DNA of 54,997 bases from Pseudonocardiales bacterium (GCA_003243915.1 QHCC01000220.1:1-54997); one strand, 5' to 3'; positions 40,467 through 50,781 are shown, numbered from the stretch's first letter. The notes: generated by a model from the sequence alone, not told the origin. Numbers and translations: made by a program.

Positions 40467-41258
40467 ATGCAGATCCAGGGTTCAACTGTCCTGCTCACCG
40501 GAGCCAGCGGCGGCATCGGGCACGCAATCGCCCGTGCCCTCAGCGCCGAGGGAGCCCGCCTGATGCTCACCGGCCGACGCACAGAGGTCCTCGCCGGACT
40601 CGCTTCCGAGACCCGCGCCGACGTGCTGCCGAGCGACCTGAGCGACCGGTCCGCGCTCGCCCTGCTCATCGCCGCGGCCGCCAACGTCGACATCGTCGTC
40701 GCCAACGCGGGGCTGCCGGGATCCGGCGGGCTGCTCGACTTCGACCAGGACGAGATCGATCGCTGCCTCGAGGTCAACCTGCGAGCCCCCATCGCCCTGT
40801 GCCGGGCTCTCGCGCCGGCCATGGTGCAGCGCGGTCGCGGACATTTCACGTTCATCAGCTCGCTGTCCGGAATTGCGGCTTCCCCCGGTTCGTCGATCTA
40901 CAGCTCGACGAAGTTCGGGCTGCGCGGCTTCGCCCACGGTGCCCGCCAGGACCTGCACGGAACCGGGGTCGGCGTCTCGGTCGTCCTGCCGGGGTTCATC
41001 AGCGACGCCGGCATGTTCGCCGAGAGCGGCACGGAGCTGCCCAAGGGCATCCGTACCAGCACGCCCGAGGACGTCGCCAGCGCCGTCGTCAAGACGATCG
41101 TCAGGGACAGGGCGGAGATCGTCGTCGCGCCGCCGGAGATGCACGCGAGCGCGTTGCTCGGCACGGTGGCGCCCGGCCTCGCCGCGGCCATCTCGCGGCG
41201 GTTGCCGACCGGACGCATCTCCGAGGACATGGCACTCGGTCAGCGCGACAAGCGCTGA
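40467..41258 (+). CDS. Short-chain dehydrogenase/reductase
   Basis: 263-residue classical SDR. Coenzyme motif TGASGGIGHAIARAL (about 11-25; the aspartate-free LTGRRTEVLAGL that follows suggests NADP), NNAG-type motif DIVVANAGLPGSGG, catalytic Ser and Tyr/Lys pair FISSLSGIAASPGSSIYSSTKFGLRGFAHG (Y-x3-K). Length normal. Substrate unknown; possibly a hydroxyacyl or sterol-like compound given the neighbouring acyl-CoA genes. ATG 40467, without a strong Shine-Dalgarno. Divergent from the tetR-aidB operon and convergent with zur. Confidence 0.9.
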   Translation: MQIQGSTVLLTGASGGIGHAIARALSAEGARLMLTGRRTEVLAGLASETRADVLPSDLSDRSALALLIAAAANVDIVVANAGLPGSGGLLDFDQDEIDRCLEVNLRAPIALCRALAPAMVQRGRGHFTFISSLSGIAASPGSSIYSSTKFGLRGFAHGARQDLHGTGVGVSVVLPGFISDAGMFAESGTELPKGIRTSTPEDVASAVVKTIVRDRAEIVVAPPEMHASALLGTVAPGLAAAISRRLPTGRISEDMALGQRDKR

Positions 41259-41273
41259 GTGACGCAAGTGGTC

Positions 41274-41312
41274 TGCCTGGGATATGCCTGGGATATGCCT
41301 GGTCTATCCCAG
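41274..41312. terminator. Bidirectional terminator hairpin overlapping an 11-bp tandem repeat
   Basis: Stem CTGGGATA (41288-41295) pairs perfectly with TATCCCAG (41305-41312), loop of nine bases. It lies between the convergent SDR and zur genes. The left part is also a tandem array of TGCCTGGGATA (41274-41284, 41285-41295) plus a diverged third copy. No T-run on either side. Confidence 0.6.
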
Positions 41313-41320
41313 ACAGAGCA

Positions 41321-41722
41321 CTAGGGCGAACAGGCGGCGCAGCGGCCGAATAGTTCGACGGTGTGGTCGACCTCGGTGTAGCCGTACTTCTCGGCGACCG
41401 TGCCGGCCCACCGCTCGATCGCCCGGCCCTCGATCTCTTCGGCGCGGCCGCAGTCGCGGCAGACCAGGTGGTGATGGTGCCCGGGGCCTGGCTCGCCGCA
41501 ATAGCGGTAGGTCGTCTCACCCTCGGAGGTATGGATGACGTCGGCCAGACCGGCGTCAGCGAAGGACTGCAGGTGCCGGTAGACCGTCGAGAGGCCGGCC
41601 GAGGCGCCCTGGCTACGCAGCGTCGCGTACACGTCCTGCGCGCTGCGGAAACCACCGGCCGCCCGCAGTGCGTCGCGCACCGCATCACCCTGGCGGGTCG
41701 CCCGGTGCCTGGTGGTCGCCAT
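41321..41722 (-). CDS. zur: Fur-family metalloregulator (probable Zur)
   Basis: 133-residue Fur-family repressor. Winged-helix N-terminal half (RATRQGDAVRDALRAAGGFRSAQDVYATLRSQGASAGLSTVYRHLQSFADAGLADVIH) and C-terminal dimer/metal domain with HHHHLVCRDCGRAEEIEG (zinc ligands) and FGRCAACSP (structural zinc Cys pairs). The ATG at 41722 gives MATTRHRATRQG, the usual Fur/Zur start; the frame extends to 41746 but that part would lie inside the putative binding box. Zur rather than Fur is favoured by the HHHHLVCRDCG motif, the short length and the Zur-like box here and before znuA. Regulates zinc uptake. Confidence 0.85.
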   Translation of the reverse strand: MATTRHRATRQGDAVRDALRAAGGFRSAQDVYATLRSQGASAGLSTVYRHLQSFADAGLADVIHTSEGETTYRYCGEPGPGHHHHLVCRDCGRAEEIEGRAIERWAGTVAEKYGYTEVDHTVELFGRCAACSP

Positions 41723-41736
41723 GATCACCAGCCTAC

Positions 41737-41751
41737 CGGTAATCATTCCCA
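41737..41751. promoter_or_regulatory. Zur-like box upstream of zur
   Basis: CGGTAATCATTCCCA (minus strand TGGGAATGATTACCG) matches the actinobacterial Zur dyad with an AATGATT core, 15 bp from the ATG at 41722. Suggests autoregulation; companion of the box at 37080-37094. Confidence 0.55.
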
Positions 41752-41760
41752 GCTGGACGG

Positions 41761-44643
<2,883 letters not shown>

Positions 44644-44713
44644 CTTCGGCGCCCTTTCGGGGGAACGGCGTCGCCCGCACGCGGCGCGCGAATCCCCCTC
44701 TGTCAGGCGGCGC

Positions 44714-44808
44714 CCTTCAGAGTGGCCGACTCGCGCGGTTCGTTTGCCTGAGAGGTTCCGGGGATGTTGCCCCTTCGGCGCTGCCACATCGAGGCAGGCT
44801 CTCCCACA
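44714..44808 (-). ncRNA. Glycine riboswitch controlling gcvP
   Basis: On the minus strand the leader reads GUGUGGGAGAGCCUGCCUCG, then GCGCCGAAGGGGCAA, CCCCGGAACCUCUCAGGCAA and, further on, CACUCUGAAG: the conserved glycine aptamer blocks in order (P1 strand GGGAGAG pairing with CUCUC, the GCCGAAGG-GCAA P3a elements and the CUCAGGCAAA junction). One clear aptamer is present; a second could lie between it and the start codon but is not obvious. It ends about 70 bases before the gcvP ATG, where the expression platform would lie. Confidence 0.92.
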
Positions 44809-44858
44809 CGAGCTGATTGACCAGGTGCGACGCTACCAGCAGGTGAGCGACACGCAGC

Positions 44859-45425
44859 TCAGCCCGAGGCGGTGCGCTGCTGACGGCGTTGGGCCAGCTC
44901 GTCGTTGGCCCGGGCGGGGCTCTCGGCAATCTCGCTGCCGTCGGCCCGCTCGCCCGGTAGCTGCGCCAGGGAACCGACCAGCTCACGCAGGGCGCCACTC
45001 ACGGCGATACCGAACACGCCCTGCCCGCCGCGAAGCAGGTCGACGACCTCCTCGGCCGACGTGCACTCATACACCGTGGTGCCGTCGGAGAGCAGGGTGA
45101 TCCGAGCCAGATCCTCGACCCCGCGGGCGCGCAGGGCGTCGACGGCAACGCGAATGTTCTGCAGGGAGACACCGGTGTCGAGCAGTCGCTTGACGACCTT
45201 GAGCACCAGGATGTCCTTGAAGGAGTACAGCCGCTGGCTGCCCGAGCCGGAGGCCGAGCGGATCGTGGGCACGACCAGGTCGGTACGTGCCCAATAGTCA
45301 AGCTGTCGGTAGGTGATCCCTGCTGCCGAGCAGGCGGTGGGGCCCCGGTAGCCGATGAGCTCGTCGGGGGTCGGCGCCGGGTCGGCGAACAGCGTGCCCT
45401 GCCCTGGTCGCAGGCCCTCGTCCAT
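44859..45425 (-). CDS. MerR-family regulator, Rv1830 (ResR/McdR) orthologue
   Basis: 188-residue MerR regulator. Wing-helix core: DELIGYRGPTACSAAGITYRQLDYWARTDLVVPTIRSASGSGSQRLYSFKDILVLKVVKRLLDTGVSLQNIRVAVDALRARGVEDLA, then a short sensor part TLLSDGTTVYECTSAEEVVDLLRGGQGVFGIAVSGALRELVG. It matches the mycobacterial Rv1830 type and sits next to gcvP as in M. tuberculosis. In mycobacteria this regulator affects growth after antibiotic exposure and cell division. ATG 45425 has AGGAGG at the right spacing. C-terminal low-complexity tail (SPARANDELAQRRQQRTASG). Confidence 0.9.
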   Translation of the reverse strand: MDEGLRPGQGTLFADPAPTPDELIGYRGPTACSAAGITYRQLDYWARTDLVVPTIRSASGSGSQRLYSFKDILVLKVVKRLLDTGVSLQNIRVAVDALRARGVEDLARITLLSDGTTVYECTSAEEVVDLLRGGQGVFGIAVSGALRELVGSLAQLPGERADGSEIAESPARANDELAQRRQQRTASG

Positions 45426-45562
45426 CTGCCGCCTCCTGGATCTCGTTCATCGCGTGCACGTGCTGGCCACTCGGGCGGCCGGCAGAATCCCACGCTGGTG
45501 ATTCGTTGCTGCCGACGGTAGGGCGACGGGGGTGGCAGGTCAACGCGGCGCGCCGAGAATCG

Positions 45563-45583
45563 TAACCCTCAAGTAGAGGTCAA
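45563..45583. promoter_or_regulatory. Candidate MerR-type operator upstream of the Rv1830-like gene
   Basis: Minus-strand reading TTGACCTCTACTTGAGGG contains CCTC-N5-GAGG, the dyad typical of MerR-family sites (for example SoxR-like CCTCAAGTTAACTTGAGG). It also contains a TTGACC that could serve as a -35 element. It lies between the DUF151 gene end and the ResR-like gene start, about 140 bp upstream of the ATG. Which of the two MerR proteins in this block binds it is unknown. Confidence 0.45.
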
Positions 45584-45614
45584 TGGATTTGGAGAGCTGG
45601 CTTACCGGGCCGAA

Positions 45615-46085
45615 TCAGCCGTCGGAGGCGAAATCGTCAGGCGAGATGTTGTCGAGGAACTCACGGAAGCGCTCCACCTCGTCCTCCTGCTCGTCGGGTA
45701 TCTCGACCCCGGCGGCATCGAGCACCGCGTCACTTCCGAGAATTGCCACGTCGCAGCGCAACGCCAGTGCGATCGCATCCGAGGGGCGGGCGCTCACGGC
45801 GACGCCGCCCGCGAAGCGCAGCTCGGCGTAGTAGATGTCATCCCGCATCTCCGTGATGTGGACGGCCTCGAGCCGCACGCCCAGGGCCGCGATCACGTCG
45901 CGTAGCAGGTCATGGGTGAGCGGGCGAACCGTCTGCACGCCCTGCTGCTGGAACGCAATGGCCGATGCCTCGACGGCACCGATCCAGATCGGCAGGTAAC
46001 GGATGCCGTCCTCCTCGCGCAGCAGCACGACGGGCTGGTTCGCGGGCAGCTCGACCCGGACCCCGACGACGCGCATCGGATGCAC
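45615..46085 (-). CDS. DUF151 / bifunctional nuclease family protein (Rv1829 type)
   Basis: 156-residue protein of the BFN/DUF151 family. Readable core: MRVVGVRVELPANQPVVLLREEDGIRYLPIWIGAVEASAIAFQQQGVQTVRPLTHDLLRDVIAALGVRLEAVHITEMRDDIYYAELRFAGG and the ARPSDAIALALRCDVAI motif in the C-terminal half, which defines the family. Plant and actinobacterial members act as nucleases in some reports; role in this organism unknown. GTG at 46085 is preferred: GGAGG lies seven bases upstream (46093-46097). It lies between the two MerR genes, as in the Rv1828-Rv1830 block. Confidence 0.88.
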   Translation of the reverse strand: MHPMRVVGVRVELPANQPVVLLREEDGIRYLPIWIGAVEASAIAFQQQGVQTVRPLTHDLLRDVIAALGVRLEAVHITEMRDDIYYAELRFAGGVAVSARPSDAIALALRCDVAILGSDAVLDAAGVEIPDEQEDEVERFREFLDNISPDDFASDG

Positions 46086-46157
46086 GACCAGACCTCCGTT
46101 ACCCGCTTGTTCGATCACCTCGCGACTGTCGACGCTACACGCTCAGGGCGGTAGCTG

Positions 46158-46185
46158 CGGCTGCCCGCGGCAGCGCCGGCAGCCG
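46158..46185. terminator. Hairpin after the Rv1828-like merR gene
   Basis: CGGCTGCC (46158-46165) pairs perfectly with GGCAGCCG (46178-46185) across a 12-base loop, about 47 bases beyond the merR stop codon on the minus strand. No T-run. Could be a terminator or a regulatory stem in front of the DUF151 gene. Confidence 0.4.
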
Positions 46186-46231
46186 TCTGCGCACCGCTGT
46201 TCGGGCTCGGCAATCGAGGGTTGGGCCGGCG

Positions 46232-46981
46232 TCAGGAGCCGATCACTTCGCGCAGGCCGATCTGTACGAGCGCCGCGTGCAGGCGCACCGACGCGGCTGC
46301 CAGCTCACGGACGGTCTCCTCGGCCCGGGCCTTCGCCTCGCCGCCGCGCTGACGCGACATCGGGCCGACCACCTGCGAGAACAGTCCGACCTCACGTTCG
46401 GCGGCCGTGCGAAACGCCCGCAGATGCCGCCCCTCGAGACCGAACCGGGCCAGATCCGCGACGATCTTGCCGACCGACAGGGCGTCGTCGTCGTAGCGGC
46501 CACCAGGCTTCGCGGTGATCAGGCCGAACTGCTCGAGTTCGGCGAGCTGCTCGGTGCGCAGTCCCGCGGCGTTGAGCAGCTCGTCGCGGGAGAGCCGCAA
46601 CGCGGCCTGGGCGGGTCGGAAGTGTTCAGCCGTGGGAGCGTTGTCCTCGATCGCCGCGATGGAGACGTGCGGCACGCGTGGGCCCGACGAGGAGCCGGAG
46701 GGCACCAGCCCCCGGTCGATGGCGTCGAGTTGGTCCTTGATCACTCGCAGCGGCAGGTAGTGGTCGCGCTGCTGGGCCAGGACATACTTCAATCTCGACA
46801 CGTCGCCGGCGGAGAACTTGCGGTATCCCGAGGGCGTCCGCTCAGGCGCGACGAGCCCCTCCTGCTCGAGGAAGCGGATCTTGCTGATCGTCAGGTCCGG
46901 GAAGTCGAGCTTGAGATGGGCCAGGACGTCGCCGATCGTGAGCGTGGCGCTGCCCCGCGCGGCAGACCCGACGGCCGTCAC
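46232..46981 (-). CDS. MerR-family regulator, Rv1828 orthologue
   Basis: 249-residue MerR-type regulator. DNA-binding region near the N-terminus: TLTIGDVLAHLKLDFPDLTISKIRFLEQEGLVAPERTPSGYRKFSAGDVSRLKYVLAQQRDHYLPLRVIKDQLDAIDRG, followed by a linker and a second helical domain (AALRLSRDELLNAAGLRTEQLAELEQFGLITAKPGGRYDDDALSVGKIVADLARFGLEGRHLRAFRTAAEREVGLFSQVVGPMSR). This two-part layout matches Rv1828. GTG start at 46981 overlaps the garA stop (GTGA). Ligand unknown. Confidence 0.9.
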   Translation of the reverse strand: MTAVGSAARGSATLTIGDVLAHLKLDFPDLTISKIRFLEQEGLVAPERTPSGYRKFSAGDVSRLKYVLAQQRDHYLPLRVIKDQLDAIDRGLVPSGSSSGPRVPHVSIAAIEDNAPTAEHFRPAQAALRLSRDELLNAAGLRTEQLAELEQFGLITAKPGGRYDDDALSVGKIVADLARFGLEGRHLRAFRTAAEREVGLFSQVVGPMSRQRGGEAKARAEETVRELAAASVRLHAALVQIGLREVIGS

Positions 46982-47484
46982 GTCTGCGCCCCGGCGCGCA
47001 CAGCGGCGTTGAGGTAGACGAGGCGGAACTTCCCGATCTGCACCTCGTCGCCGCCCGAGAGCGGGACGGCGTCGATGCGCTCCCTGTTGACGTAGGTGCC
47101 GTTGAGCGAGCCCACGTCGTGGACGGTGTAGCCGCTGCCCTCGCGGCGGAATTCGGCATGTCGGCGGGACACGGTCACATCGTCCAAGAAAATGTCGCTG
47201 TCCGGGTGGCGACCCGCCGTGGTCACGTCCTGATCTAGGAGGAATCGACTGCCGGCATTCGGGCCGCGTTTCACGACGAGCAGTGCCGAGCCGGGGGACA
47301 ATGCATCGACGGCGCCCTGGTGCGCCTCGGTGGAGAAGTCCGAATCGACGTCGGCGATCGAACCGGTGGTGGTGATCGTGCTCGTCACGTCTGCGCCGGC
47401 CGGCGTGTGTGGGAGCGCAGCGCCACAACTGGCACAGAAGTGGCTACCGGGCTGGTTTTCCGTGCCACAAGCGGTGCAGAACAC
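46978..47484 (-). CDS. garA: GarA-like FHA-domain protein with N-terminal zinc ribbon
   Basis: 168 residues. N-terminal zinc ribbon MFCTACGTENQPGSHFCASCGAALP (two C-x2-C pairs), a Thr/Ser-rich linker, and a C-terminal FHA domain (ALLVVKRGPNAGSRFLLDQDVTTAGRHPDSDIFLDDVTVSRRHAEFRREGSGYTVHDVGSLNGTYVNRERI) with GRHPDS, SRRHAEF and LNGTYVN motifs. GarA/OdhI controls glutamate/2-oxoglutarate metabolism through PknB/PknG phosphorylation of an ETTS-like motif. Here the segment reads DVTSTITTTGS, not the exact ETTS, so phosphorylation control should be checked. The zinc ribbon is absent in M. tuberculosis GarA but common in other actinobacteria. GTG start. Confidence 0.9.
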   Translation of the reverse strand: MFCTACGTENQPGSHFCASCGAALPHTPAGADVTSTITTTGSIADVDSDFSTEAHQGAVDALSPGSALLVVKRGPNAGSRFLLDQDVTTAGRHPDSDIFLDDVTVSRRHAEFRREGSGYTVHDVGSLNGTYVNRERIDAVPLSGGDEVQIGKFRLVYLNAAVRAGAQT

Positions 47485-47582
47485 TCGCGTCGCCCTTCGA
47501 TTTGGGAACGATCAGTGCGGGGTGAGCGCCACCGCGATCAAGCGGAACCGGTCGGTCCGCAGAGCCTAGGCCTGGCGTGTCC

Positions 47583-47602
47583 CGAGGGTCAATCGACCCT
47601 CG
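47583..47602. terminator. Perfect 8-bp hairpin between gcvH and garA
   Basis: CGAGGGTC (47583-47590) and GACCCTCG (47595-47602) with a four-base loop, 45 bases downstream of the gcvH stop on the minus strand and about 100 bases before garA. Likely attenuates read-through from gcvH. No T-run follows it. Confidence 0.6.
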
Positions 47603-47646
47603 AGATGTATCCGGACTTCACAGCGGCCGTGGCATCATGGCGGGCT

Positions 47647-48039
47647 TCAGCTGGCCAGTGTCGCGTAGGCCGCCGCGTCGATCAGCACGCTCAGGTCAGC
47701 GCCGTCGGCCACCTCGAGCTCCACGATCCAACCCTCGCCGTACGGGTCGGAATTCACCAGCTCCGGCCGCTGGTCGAGGGCGTCGTTGCGGGCAACCACG
47801 GTTCCGGGCACCGGTGCGTACAGGTCGGAGACGCTCTTGGTCGACTCGACCTCGCCGAACGCGGCACCCTGTGCGAGCTGAACGCCTAACTCGGGCAGAG
47901 ACACGAAGACCACATCGCCGAGGGCCTGCTGGGCGAAGTCGGTGATCCCGACCCGCACGGTCTGGGTGTCGCCGCTGTTCCTGACCTTCGCCCATTCGTG
48001 ATCGGCGGTGTACTGCAACTCGTCAGGAATCTTGGACAT
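47647..48039 (-). CDS. gcvH: Glycine cleavage system H protein
   Basis: 130-residue lipoyl carrier of the glycine cleavage system. Canonical order: MSKIPDELQYTADHEWAKVR, VRVGITDFAQQALGDVVFVSLPELGVQL, the lipoylation site FGEVESTKSVSDLYAPVPGTVV with Lys68, and VNSDPYGEGWIVELEVAD. Transfers the aminomethyl group between GcvP and GcvT. Length normal. Part of the block pgsA2 to gcvP on the minus strand; ATG 48039, with GAAAGAGG upstream. Confidence 0.96.
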   Translation of the reverse strand: MSKIPDELQYTADHEWAKVRNSGDTQTVRVGITDFAQQALGDVVFVSLPELGVQLAQGAAFGEVESTKSVSDLYAPVPGTVVARNDALDQRPELVNSDPYGEGWIVELEVADGADLSVLIDAAAYATLAS

Positions 48040-48112
48040 AGGGTGCCTCTTTCGTCGTCGTCTGGACCCACGCGCGATCGATCGGATGCGACCCTACTCA
48101 GCGGACCTGGCC

Positions 48113-48946
48113 TCAGTGCGGGGCGGGCGAGGCGTACTTCGGCGGCGCCAGCGAGCGGGTCACCGAGATCGTCACCGTGGGCCGCTCGGTCACCGACAGC
48201 GCGGCGCCGGCCGCGCGAGTAGCCGCGGCAACACCGCCAGGGATGTTGAGTGCTGTGTCCAGTGTCTTCGCGTCACCGATTGCGAACACGGTGAACGGGG
48301 CCGACAGCAGGGTGCCGTCGATCGAGACGGCCCCACGGCGGCCGGTGAAGGCGGTCGACGTGCCGACCCGCACCGAACCGAACTGGATCGCCTCGGCGCC
48401 GGCGCCCCGCAGCTCCTCGACGACGTCGAGCAGATCCTCGGGCGCAAGCTTGTGATCCGGGTCGGTGATCGTGATCTGGACACCCGGCCCGGTCGCCGGG
48501 AGCGTGCCGAGCAGGATGCCGAGCGCCGTGGCATCCTGCTCGGCCTGCTGGGTGGCAGCCGCGTTGCGATCGCCACTGTCGTGCAGGCGACGCAGCGTCT
48601 GTTCCAGCTCAGTGATCTGCTGGCGCAGCCGATCGCCGCGTGCGTTCTGGTTGTCGAGGATCCCGATGAGGTCGTCCTCGCGCAGGTTGGACAGGCTGTC
48701 GCTCTGCGAGTTCGCGTGCACCTGCACCGCGATCGCAAACCCGAGGGCGGCGATAAGCACTCCGATCAGGGCGGCAGCCCGATATCGAGCCGGCGACCGG
48801 GGCGCGGTCGCGGGCCCGGTGGCGCTCGCGCGCGGGCGCACCGGCGCCCCCGCCTTGCCCGGCGCGGCGGTCTTGGCCCTCGGCGGGGTGTGGGTCTTCC
48901 CGCCGCCGCGCGGCGGTCGTTTCCCGGGGCGGCGTTTGGCGGCCAC
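48113..48946 (-). CDS. DUF881 family membrane protein (Rv1825 type)
   Basis: 277 residues. Long basic/proline-rich N-terminal segment (AAKRRPGKRPPRGGGKTHTPPRAKTAAPGK), one membrane span (about 58-75, AALIGVLIAALGFAIAVQV), a coiled-coil stretch (LSNLREDDLIGILDNQNARGDRLRQQITELEQTLRRL) and the DUF881 domain (GPGVQITITDPDHKLAPEDLLDVVEELRGAGAEAIQFGSVRVGTSTAF, GTLLSAPFTVFAIGDAKTLDTALNIPGGVAAA). Function unknown; extracytoplasmic domain expected. The GTG start (48946) nearly abuts the small basic protein gene. Confidence 0.88.
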   Translation of the reverse strand: MAAKRRPGKRPPRGGGKTHTPPRAKTAAPGKAGAPVRPRASATGPATAPRSPARYRAAALIGVLIAALGFAIAVQVHANSQSDSLSNLREDDLIGILDNQNARGDRLRQQITELEQTLRRLHDSGDRNAAATQQAEQDATALGILLGTLPATGPGVQITITDPDHKLAPEDLLDVVEELRGAGAEAIQFGSVRVGTSTAFTGRRGAVSIDGTLLSAPFTVFAIGDAKTLDTALNIPGGVAAATRAAGAALSVTERPTVTISVTRSLAPPKYASPAPH

Positions 48947-48947
48947 G

Positions 48948-49280
48948 TCAGGCCCGGAAGACGTGACGACGTATCGCCGCCGCGTTGCCGAAGATGCGGA
49001 TACCAAGCACGACCACGACCGCCGTCGACAGCTGGGCACCGACGCCAAGCTTGTCGCCCAGGAACACAATCAGCGCGGCGACGACGACGTTGGAGATGAA
49101 CGAGACGACGAACACCTTGGCGTCGAAGATGCCGTCCAGGCGGGCCCGCACACCGCCGAACACGGCGTCCAGCGCGGCGACGACGGCGATCGGCAGGTAC
49201 GGCTCGAGCCAGGTCGGCACCGTGGGGCGCAGTACCAGTCCGAGGACGATGCCGGCCACCAGGGCCAGCGCCGCAATCAC
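48948..49280 (-). CDS. Small basic membrane protein (Sbp, Rv1824 type)
   Basis: 110-residue, three-span membrane protein: IAALALVAGIVLGLVLRP, PIAVVAALDAVFGGVRARL, VVSFISNVVVAALIVFLGDKLG and AVVVVLGIRIFGNAAAIRRHVF. The family lies between two DUF881 genes in nearly all actinobacteria with this block. Function unknown; conserved position suggests a role in the same membrane complex. GTG start overlaps the following upstream gene's stop (49277-49280). Confidence 0.88.
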   Translation of the reverse strand: MIAALALVAGIVLGLVLRPTVPTWLEPYLPIAVVAALDAVFGGVRARLDGIFDAKVFVVSFISNVVVAALIVFLGDKLGVGAQLSTAVVVVLGIRIFGNAAAIRRHVFRA

Positions 49281-50176
49281 CGGGTTGTCCTGGTGAGCGT
49301 GGGCGTGGGCAGGGGCGTTGCTGTGCGGCTGGGCCGGTGGGCGATGCGCGGCGCCGTTGCCGGGCTGGCAGGCAGCGTCAGTTTCGCGTGCTCGGTGAAG
49401 TCGAAACCGATCCCGTCAGCGCCGGCCAGGGTCTTGTAGCGGCTCGCGACGGCGCTCGAGGCGAAGTTGGTCGCCAGGACGTCGGCATTGCCGATAGCCC
49501 GAATCGTGAAGGGCGTGGTGACCGGGGCGAAGTCGACCAGCACTGCGTTGCCGGCAAACCGGATGGCCGACGTCGGCGTCAGGCGAACATCGTTGACCGA
49601 GATGGCCTCGGCACCGTCGGCCCACAACTCGTTGACGACGCTGCGCACATCGCGGTCGGTGAGAATAGTGGCTACGTCGCCCGGAGCGGGTCCGCCGCGC
49701 CTGGGCGGTGCACTTGCCGATGTGCGCGGCGGCTCCGTCAACACCACCTGCAGGCCGGGCCCGACGGCGGCCGTCTGACCGGCGAGCAGCTGGTCGCGAT
49801 CGAGCTGACGGCTCAAGGTGGCGTCGCCGGACAGTGCTTGGTCGCGCAGGGCAGTCAGCGCGCTGTTGAGCTGTTGCGCCTGGGCCGATAGCCGCTGTAC
49901 CTCGTGCTGGGCAGCGCGGACCCGCGAAACCAGGTCGTTGTGGACCTTGGCCGCTTCAGGCGCACCTCGATTGGTGTGGGAATAGGCCACGACCAACGTG
50001 AAGCCGATCAACACACATCCGACCGCGAGCGCCGGGCGATCCGACCAACGGCGCGGCGGCGTGTGCCCGCGCACGCGGGCGGCGGCCGCGTACCCGGGGT
50101 CGAGGGTGTTGGTGACCAGATCGATGAGCAGTTGTGCCGATAGCTGATCGCCGGCGGCGGGAGGCTTCGGCGTCAT
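49277..50176 (-). CDS. DUF881 family membrane protein (Rv1823 type)
   Basis: 299 residues. Cytoplasmic N-terminus (QLSAQLLIDLVTNTLDPGYAAAARVRGHTPPRRWSDRP), one membrane span (about 55-72, ALAVGCVLIGFTLVVAYS), a coiled-coil (VHNDLVSRVRAAQHEVQRLSAQAQQLNSALTALRDQALSG), and the DUF881 domain (GPGLQVVLTEPP, DRDVRSVVNELWADGAEAISVNDVRLTPTSAIRFAGNAVLVDFAPVTTPFTIRAIGNADVL). The C-terminal tail is proline/threonine-rich. ATG 50176 overlaps the pgsA2 stop (ATGA). Confidence 0.88.
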   Translation of the reverse strand: MTPKPPAAGDQLSAQLLIDLVTNTLDPGYAAAARVRGHTPPRRWSDRPALAVGCVLIGFTLVVAYSHTNRGAPEAAKVHNDLVSRVRAAQHEVQRLSAQAQQLNSALTALRDQALSGDATLSRQLDRDQLLAGQTAAVGPGLQVVLTEPPRTSASAPPRRGGPAPGDVATILTDRDVRSVVNELWADGAEAISVNDVRLTPTSAIRFAGNAVLVDFAPVTTPFTIRAIGNADVLATNFASSAVASRYKTLAGADGIGFDFTEHAKLTLPASPATAPRIAHRPSRTATPLPTPTLTRTTR

Positions 50177-50781
50177 CGGTGCGCCTGCCGAACGAGCTGG
50201 CGCGTCTGGTTCAGGTACACCGCGCCGGCCCAGAGGTACAGCCCGGTGCCCCAGATCGTGAACGCCCAGGCGATCGGCCGCGCGACGTCGGCCACCTGGC
50301 CCCGATGCGCGCCGATGAGCAGGAACGGGAACGCATAGAGCAAGCAGAACGTCGCGGCCTTGCCCAGGTAGTGAACGGCGAACGGTCCGTACCCGTAGCG
50401 CCGCAACACGGCAAGCGCGACCGTGAGGACGACGTCGCGCCCCACGATCAGGATCGCCAGCCAGGCCGGAATGATGTTGCGCAGCACCAGGCCCGCGAGC
50501 GTGGCCAGGATGTAGAGGCGGTCGGCGAGCGGGTCGAGCATGGCCCCGAGGGCGCTCATCTGGTTCAGCCTGCGGGCGAGCACGCCGTCGGCCCAGTCGG
50601 TGAACCCGGACACCATGAGCACCACGAGGGCCCACCCGTCGGCATGCGGGCCCAGCAGCAGCCACAGAAACAGCGGCACGCCGAGCAGACGCAGCACGCT
50701 GAGCGCGTTGGGGATCGTGAGAACGCGATCTGTTGCGCGCGCGGCGGGCGCAGCGGCCGCGTGCGGAGCTGCCGCCACCAT
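50173..50781 (-). CDS. CDP-alcohol phosphatidyltransferase (PgsA2-like)
   Basis: 202-residue membrane enzyme of the CDP-OH-P transferase family, 5-6 membrane spans. Catalytic signature: DWADGVLARRLNQMSALGAMLDPLADR, the D-G-x2-A-R-x8-G-x3-D-x3-D motif. N-terminal part VLTIPNALSVLRLLGVPLFLWLLLG. In M. tuberculosis the orthologous position holds pgsA2, thought to act in phospholipid or inositol-phosphate synthesis; exact substrate unknown. ATG 50781 is chosen; AGGAGG is very close to it, and a GTG one codon later is possible. First gene of the conserved minus-strand block. Confidence 0.9.
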   Translation of the reverse strand: MVAAAPHAAAAPAARATDRVLTIPNALSVLRLLGVPLFLWLLLGPHADGWALVVLMVSGFTDWADGVLARRLNQMSALGAMLDPLADRLYILATLAGLVLRNIIPAWLAILIVGRDVVLTVALAVLRRYGYGPFAVHYLGKAATFCLLYAFPFLLIGAHRGQVADVARPIAWAFTIWGTGLYLWAGAVYLNQTRQLVRQAHR

